A stretch of 64,000 bases of DNA, taken from the NCBI RefSeq assembly GCF_045291545.1, contig NZ_CP149514.1, positions 2,666,001-2,730,000 on the forward strand. The letters run 5' to 3'. Positions 60,386 to 64,000 of the stretch are shown one piece after another. The stretch comes from Gallaecimonas sp045291545 (lineage in GTDB: Bacteria; Pseudomonadota; Gammaproteobacteria; Enterobacterales; Gallaecimonadaceae). The notes beneath the pieces were generated by a model. The model was not told where the DNA came from. It ran no database searches and saw nothing but the letters and a program-made list of their open reading frames with translations. A program made the translations under genes and the position numbers. The first letter of the stretch is position 1, and each line of letters begins with the position of its first letter.

Positions 60386-61081
60386 ATGCAGCAATATCAA
60401 TGCCGGGTGCAGGACGTGCGCCCCTTTACCGACACCGTTTATCACATTCGCCTGGTAGCACCACAAGGCGTGCAGTTTGCCGCCGGTCAGTATCTGAAGG
60501 TGGTGCTAAGCGAGGACGACAAGCGGCCCTTTTCCATCGCCTCCTTGGCCGGTGAACCCTACATCGAGCTGCATGTGGGTGCTTTTGGCCCGGATTCCTG
60601 GGCGATGCAGGTGGTTGAGTATTTTCAGCAACATGGCGAGGTCACTATTGAGTTGGCCGCGGGTCAGGCGCAGTTGCGCGAAGGCAGCCCACGGCCATTG
60701 TTGCTGGTTGCCGGCGGCACCGGTTTTTCTTATGTTCGCGCCATTGTCCGGCGGGCACTGGCGCTCGACGCTCAGCGCGCCATCCAGGTTTTTTGGGGCG
60801 GTAAAACCCCTGAGGCGTTGTATCTGCATCAGGAAATGCAGGCGCTGGCGGACGCACATCCGGCGCTGTCGTACGTGCCCGTGCTAGAAGATAAACCTGC
60901 CGACATGGCTGGTGACAGCGGCCTGGTGATTGATGCCGTTACCCGCCACAACCCGAATTTGGCCGAGTTTGATATTTATCTTGCCGGTCGTTTTGAAATG
61001 GCGGCAGTTGCGCGGGATCACTTCAGCGCCCATGGCGCCGACCGGCAGCGCCTGTTTGGGGACGCCTTTGCGTTTATTTAA
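60386..61081 (+). CDS. fre: NAD(P)H-flavin reductase Fre
   Basis: This 231-residue flavin reductase has an FAD-binding barrel (RPFSIAS at about residue 50) and an NAD-binding domain with AGGTGFSYVRAIV and the C-terminal DIYLAGRFEM. It supplies reduced flavin for UbiX, iron release and other reactions; proximity to ubiD fits this. Its end overlaps the next start by 14 nt. Confidence 0.92.
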   Translation: MQQYQCRVQDVRPFTDTVYHIRLVAPQGVQFAAGQYLKVVLSEDDKRPFSIASLAGEPYIELHVGAFGPDSWAMQVVEYFQQHGEVTIELAAGQAQLREGSPRPLLLVAGGTGFSYVRAIVRRALALDAQRAIQVFWGGKTPEALYLHQEMQALADAHPALSYVPVLEDKPADMAGDSGLVIDAVTRHNPNLAEFDIYLAGRFEMAAVARDHFSAHGADRQRLFGDAFAFI

Positions 61082-62186
61082 TCTGCTGGCGCTGCTGCTG
61101 GTCGCTATCAACCTGCGCCCAGCCCTGACCAGCCTTGGCCCGGTATTACCAGAGCTGGGCCTGTCGACAACAGCAGCAGGTTGGCTCAATACCCTGGCAG
61201 TACTGTGTCTGGGCCTATTTGCACCGCTGGCGCCGCTATTAGCAAAACGCCTGGGGCTGGACTGGGCACTCCGGCTGGCACTGCTGGTGCTGGCCGGCGG
61301 CACCGCGTTACGTGCAGTGGCCAGCCCCTGGGCACTGTTTGCCGGCATGATCGCAGCCGGCGCTGGCATTGGCGTTGTCGGAGTACTGCTGCCCGGCGTC
61401 GTCAAACGCGACTACCCTGAGCAAGCCGGAGTGATGACCGGCCTTTACACTATGATGCTTTGTATCGGCGCCGCTGTTGCGGCTGGCACCATGGTACCGT
61501 TGGCCAACACTCTGCATTCGGTGCCGCTGGCGCTAGGTGTGTGGGCCATTCCCGCCCTGGCCGCCATGATACTGTGGCGCAGCCATCTGCAACCGCCCGC
61601 CACTACTGCCGTGGCCAAGCCCTTGTGGGGTTCAGCCCTGGCCTGGCAAGTGTCGCTGTATATGGGCTTTCAATCATCATTGGCCTACTCGGTATTTGCC
61701 TGGTTACCCAGTATGCTGATGAGTCGCGGTTTAACCCCCGAGGCCGCCGGCTGGCTGACCTCGGTGTCAATTTTCCTGCAGGCACCTGCAGCCCTGCTGG
61801 CCACCGCCTTGACTCAACGCAGCCGCAGTCAAAGCCAGGCGATTGTCATTGCCATGTTGCTGACCCTGGTGGGGTTTATCGCCATCTTACAAGCAGGGCC
61901 AAGCTGGCTGTGGCCAGCCGGCATTGTTCTGGGCGTGGGCCAGGGCAGTTCTTTTGGCCTGGCCCTGGCGCTACTGGTGCACCGGGCCAGCAACAGTGAT
62001 GATGCCGCACGCTTGTCCGGCATGGCGCAAGGAGTGGGTTATGCCCTGGCTGCACTGGGGCCACTTGTCATCGGCGCCGGTCACGACTGGCTGCGCAGCT
62101 GGCCGGCACTGACGCCGCTGCTAGCGGCGATAACCTTACTGGCTTTACTGTTTGGCGCCCTGGCCGGGCGGGACAGAACCGTATAA
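61068..62186 (+). CDS. CynX/NimT-family MFS transporter
   Basis: The 372-residue protein has about 12 membrane segments and the CynX-type start LVAINLRPALTSLGPVLPEL. It may transport cyanate- or nitroimidazole-like small molecules, but the substrate is unknown. I use a TTG at 61068 inside the end of fre, preceded by GGGGA; no ATG or GTG gives a normal N-terminus. Confidence 0.75.
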   Translation: MRLFNLLALLLVAINLRPALTSLGPVLPELGLSTTAAGWLNTLAVLCLGLFAPLAPLLAKRLGLDWALRLALLVLAGGTALRAVASPWALFAGMIAAGAGIGVVGVLLPGVVKRDYPEQAGVMTGLYTMMLCIGAAVAAGTMVPLANTLHSVPLALGVWAIPALAAMILWRSHLQPPATTAVAKPLWGSALAWQVSLYMGFQSSLAYSVFAWLPSMLMSRGLTPEAAGWLTSVSIFLQAPAALLATALTQRSRSQSQAIVIAMLLTLVGFIAILQAGPSWLWPAGIVLGVGQGSSFGLALALLVHRASNSDDAARLSGMAQGVGYALAALGPLVIGAGHDWLRSWPALTPLLAAITLLALLFGALAGRDRTV

Positions 62187-62192
62187 CAACGG

Positions 62193-62597
62193 TTATTTAC
62201 GATCCTTTTGCTGCTGTTGCATGCAGGTGGTAATGGCGGCGCGGCGGGTCAGGTTACCCGGCAGCTGGCAGTCAAGGTGAATACGGTGGCTGCGATAGAG
62301 CGGCCGGTTATCCGTGCCGACAATGATCACCACCAGATGATAAGGGCTTTCAAAGTACCAGGCGCGCTGGGTCAGTACCACTGCCTTGCGGTTCAGCCAG
62401 CGGGTTGGGGTGACCACGGGCTGCCCATAGCGTGCCCCCGGCGCCGCCAACTTCTTGGGGTCACGCAGTTTCAGCAGGTTGCTTTCAAAGCTCTTTTCAT
62501 TGGCATAAGCAATGTCGCCGTAATGTGATGACAACAACGGCTCTCGCGCCCAGGCTGTGGCTGTCAGCAACAACAGCCCCCACCAAACGATCCGCAT
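62193..62597 (-). CDS. Exported protein of unknown function
   Basis: The 134-residue protein has a signal peptide (1-17) and a mature beta-rich part with two cysteines (in HLDCQLPG and ITTCMQ) near the C-terminus and a basic tail. No family is recognised. It is convergent with the MFS gene, 6 bp from its stop. The ATG at 62597 gives the clean signal; the longer frame runs into the preceding intergenic region. Confidence 0.6.
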   Translation of the reverse strand: MRIVWWGLLLLTATAWAREPLLSSHYGDIAYANEKSFESNLLKLRDPKKLAAPGARYGQPVVTPTRWLNRKAVVLTQRAWYFESPYHLVVIIVGTDNRPLYRSHRIHLDCQLPGNLTRRAAITTCMQQQQKDRK

Positions 62598-62655
62598 GGC
62601 ACCTCCTCCATTTATTAAAAAGGCTAGTGCAATCAACCACCTTTGCCACTTTCAA

Positions 62656-63777
62656 TCAGTGCAATGCCTGAAAATGCTGCAATGCCTGCTCATTCTGGCC
62701 CATTCGTACCAGCAACTTGGCCAGCGCCAGTCGCCAGTGATGATCATCCCTTAGCGCCAGCGCCGCTTCGAGGTAACGGCGCGCTTCGGGTAATTCATGC
62801 TGTTTCTCACTCAGCATGCCAAGGGCTGCCAGCAGTACCGGATCATGATCGCGCTTATGGTGCCACTTCAATAACTGCCGCTGCGTCTTGGCGGCACTTT
62901 CCTGATCGCTAAGTGCTACCAGGGCGTCCAGTACCGGCGCCTGCGGATGGCGCTTGGCTGCCGCCAGCAACTGTTCGCGGGCTTTGTCTTGCTGGCCATT
63001 TTTTGCATAGCCATGAGCCAGAGCGGCAATCACCTCCGGGCGTTCCCGGCTGTGCTTATCCAGCACCTGTTCGAGGCGACTAAGTGCTTCACTGCCTTCA
63101 TCGGTTGCCACTGCAATACGGGCGCTCAGGGCCGGCAAAAAGTACTGATCACGCTCCGTATCGGCCAGCGCATCAATATGTGGCCACAACGCCGCCAGAT
63201 CGCCACGAGCCAGTGCCAGCCGGGCACTGAGTTGCTCCCCGGCTTTACTCTGCCGTAATTCGTCAGACAGGCTGTCAAAGGCCAGGCAGGCGGCGCTGAT
63301 GTCCCCCAGGTGCAATAGCATCGCCGGAGCTGCTAACGGTTGTTGCAGTTGCTCAAGCAGACGGTCGCGCTCGGCCAGATCCTGCGCTTTATGGGCGGCG
63401 TAAGCGGCGGCCAGGCGTGGAAAATCCGGCAATGGCGCGTATTCTGCCGCCACCGCCAAGGCTGCGGCAGACTTGCGGTACTGCCCCAGCCAGAGTTGCT
63501 GCCAGGCCTTGGAGGCTTTTTTATTGGCGCGCCGCCCACTGCGATCACCCAACCAGTGGCGACCCCGGCCCAAGGTGCGATAAAGCCGCCGCACCAGCCA
63601 GTCCAGGCACCAAACCAAGATCAGTACCAGTGCCACAACCACCGCCAGCATCACCACGGATGACTCAACGGTATAGTGGCCAAGGGCAATCAGTACATAA
63701 CCGGTATCACCAATCAGCCAAGGGCCGGCAATCAAACCGGCAATCAGCAATGCCAGAAAGATCAACAGGCGGATCAT
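62656..63777 (-). CDS. hemY: HemY, membrane TPR protein of the hemX-hemY operon
   Basis: This 373-residue protein has two N-terminal membrane segments (about 2-20 and 42-62) and a TPR-rich cytoplasmic/periplasmic part (about 100-370; SALAHGYAKNGQ, ALGMLSEKQHELPEARRYLEAAL). It is cotranscribed with hemX. Its role is loosely linked to heme biosynthesis and has not been settled. It overlaps hemX by 4 nt. Confidence 0.85.
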   Translation of the reverse strand: MIRLLIFLALLIAGLIAGPWLIGDTGYVLIALGHYTVESSVVMLAVVVALVLILVWCLDWLVRRLYRTLGRGRHWLGDRSGRRANKKASKAWQQLWLGQYRKSAAALAVAAEYAPLPDFPRLAAAYAAHKAQDLAERDRLLEQLQQPLAAPAMLLHLGDISAACLAFDSLSDELRQSKAGEQLSARLALARGDLAALWPHIDALADTERDQYFLPALSARIAVATDEGSEALSRLEQVLDKHSRERPEVIAALAHGYAKNGQQDKAREQLLAAAKRHPQAPVLDALVALSDQESAAKTQRQLLKWHHKRDHDPVLLAALGMLSEKQHELPEARRYLEAALALRDDHHWRLALAKLLVRMGQNEQALQHFQALH

Positions 63778-64000
63778 TGGCTATCCTCCGCCATACGCAG
63801 TGAATCCAAAGACTTGGGCAGGCTGAGGCTGACCGGCTTGGCCAGCAGGGCGTCCAGGCCGCTGATAAAGGCCTGGTTTACTTTGGCATCATGACTCGCC
63901 ATGGTGCTCAGCCACTGCTTGGCCTGACGCAAGTTGGCCTGGTAGCGCACCTGATCACCGGCAAACATAGCCAGCTCGGCTTCATCCAATGCCAGTTTCA
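63774..64000 (-). CDS. hemX: HemX, C-terminal fragment
   Basis: Only the last 75 or so codons are present; the frame continues beyond the right edge. The sequence (LDEAELAMFAGDQVRYQANLRQAKQWL) matches the C-terminal region of HemX (uroporphyrinogen-III C-methyltransferase family annotation, though a methyltransferase role is not established). It immediately precedes hemY, as in E. coli hemCDXY. Confidence 0.75.
   Translation of the reverse strand, partial: KLALDEAELAMFAGDQVRYQANLRQAKQWLSTMASHDAKVNQAFISGLDALLAKPVSLSLPKSLDSLRMAEDSQ

Overview
The window is a gammaproteobacterial chromosome segment. Gene content and order (gpmM-envC-ctpA-yibQ, yibN-grxC-secB-gpsA, cpxP-fieF, typA-glnA-glnL-glnG, ubiE-ubiJ-ubiB-tatABC, rhlB/trxA-rho, hemX-hemY) point to an aquatic relative of Aeromonadales/Alteromonadales. 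A Gallaecimonas-like genus is my best guess, but it is not proven by the sequence. Most of the window is GC-rich, tightly packed core chromosome. Many genes share start/stop codons and many are separated by shared hairpin terminators.

Layout. 1-10 kb: cell-division and envelope genes (yibQ fragment, ctpA, envC), gpmM, a rhodanese/glutaredoxin/SecB/GpsA operon, trmL, then the Cpx envelope-stress locus. Exact CpxR boxes lie upstream of both cpxP and cpxR. 10-18 kb: nitrogen regulation (glnG, glnL, glnA with a sigma-54 promoter and an NtrC site) and typA. 18.4-24.3 kb: an AT-richer island that I read as a chromosomal integron. Eight gene cassettes all lie on the minus strand, each closed by a recognisable attC site. 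There is an attI-type junction at the right end, and beyond it a divergent relic of the integron integrase gene with an amber stop and a large internal deletion. One or two decayed cassettes sit at the distal end. 24.5-40 kb: a hypothetical exported protein, a LysR regulator divergent from an EmrAB-type efflux pair, a DUF885 lipoprotein, a permease with a natural histidine tail, a CocE-like hydrolase, a phospholipase D-like synthase, an FAH-family enzyme, an HDOD protein and oligopeptidase B.

40-49.7 kb: a long plus-strand run of ubiquinone biosynthesis (ubiE, ubiJ, ubiB), Tat export (tatABC), tatD, hemB and a three-gene lipid-glycosylation module. 49.7-64 kb: an orphan XRE-type regulator, a DUF4124 protein, pilU, a Cache-domain chemoreceptor, gppA-rhlB, trxA, rho, ubiD, fre, a CynX-type transporter and hemY/hemX (truncated by the window edge).

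The accessory interest is concentrated in the integron. Its proteins are mostly small and of unknown function. The integrase that should move the cassettes is clearly dead, so the array is probably frozen unless an integrase acts in trans. No rRNA, tRNA, CRISPR array, insertion sequence or prophage was recognised.
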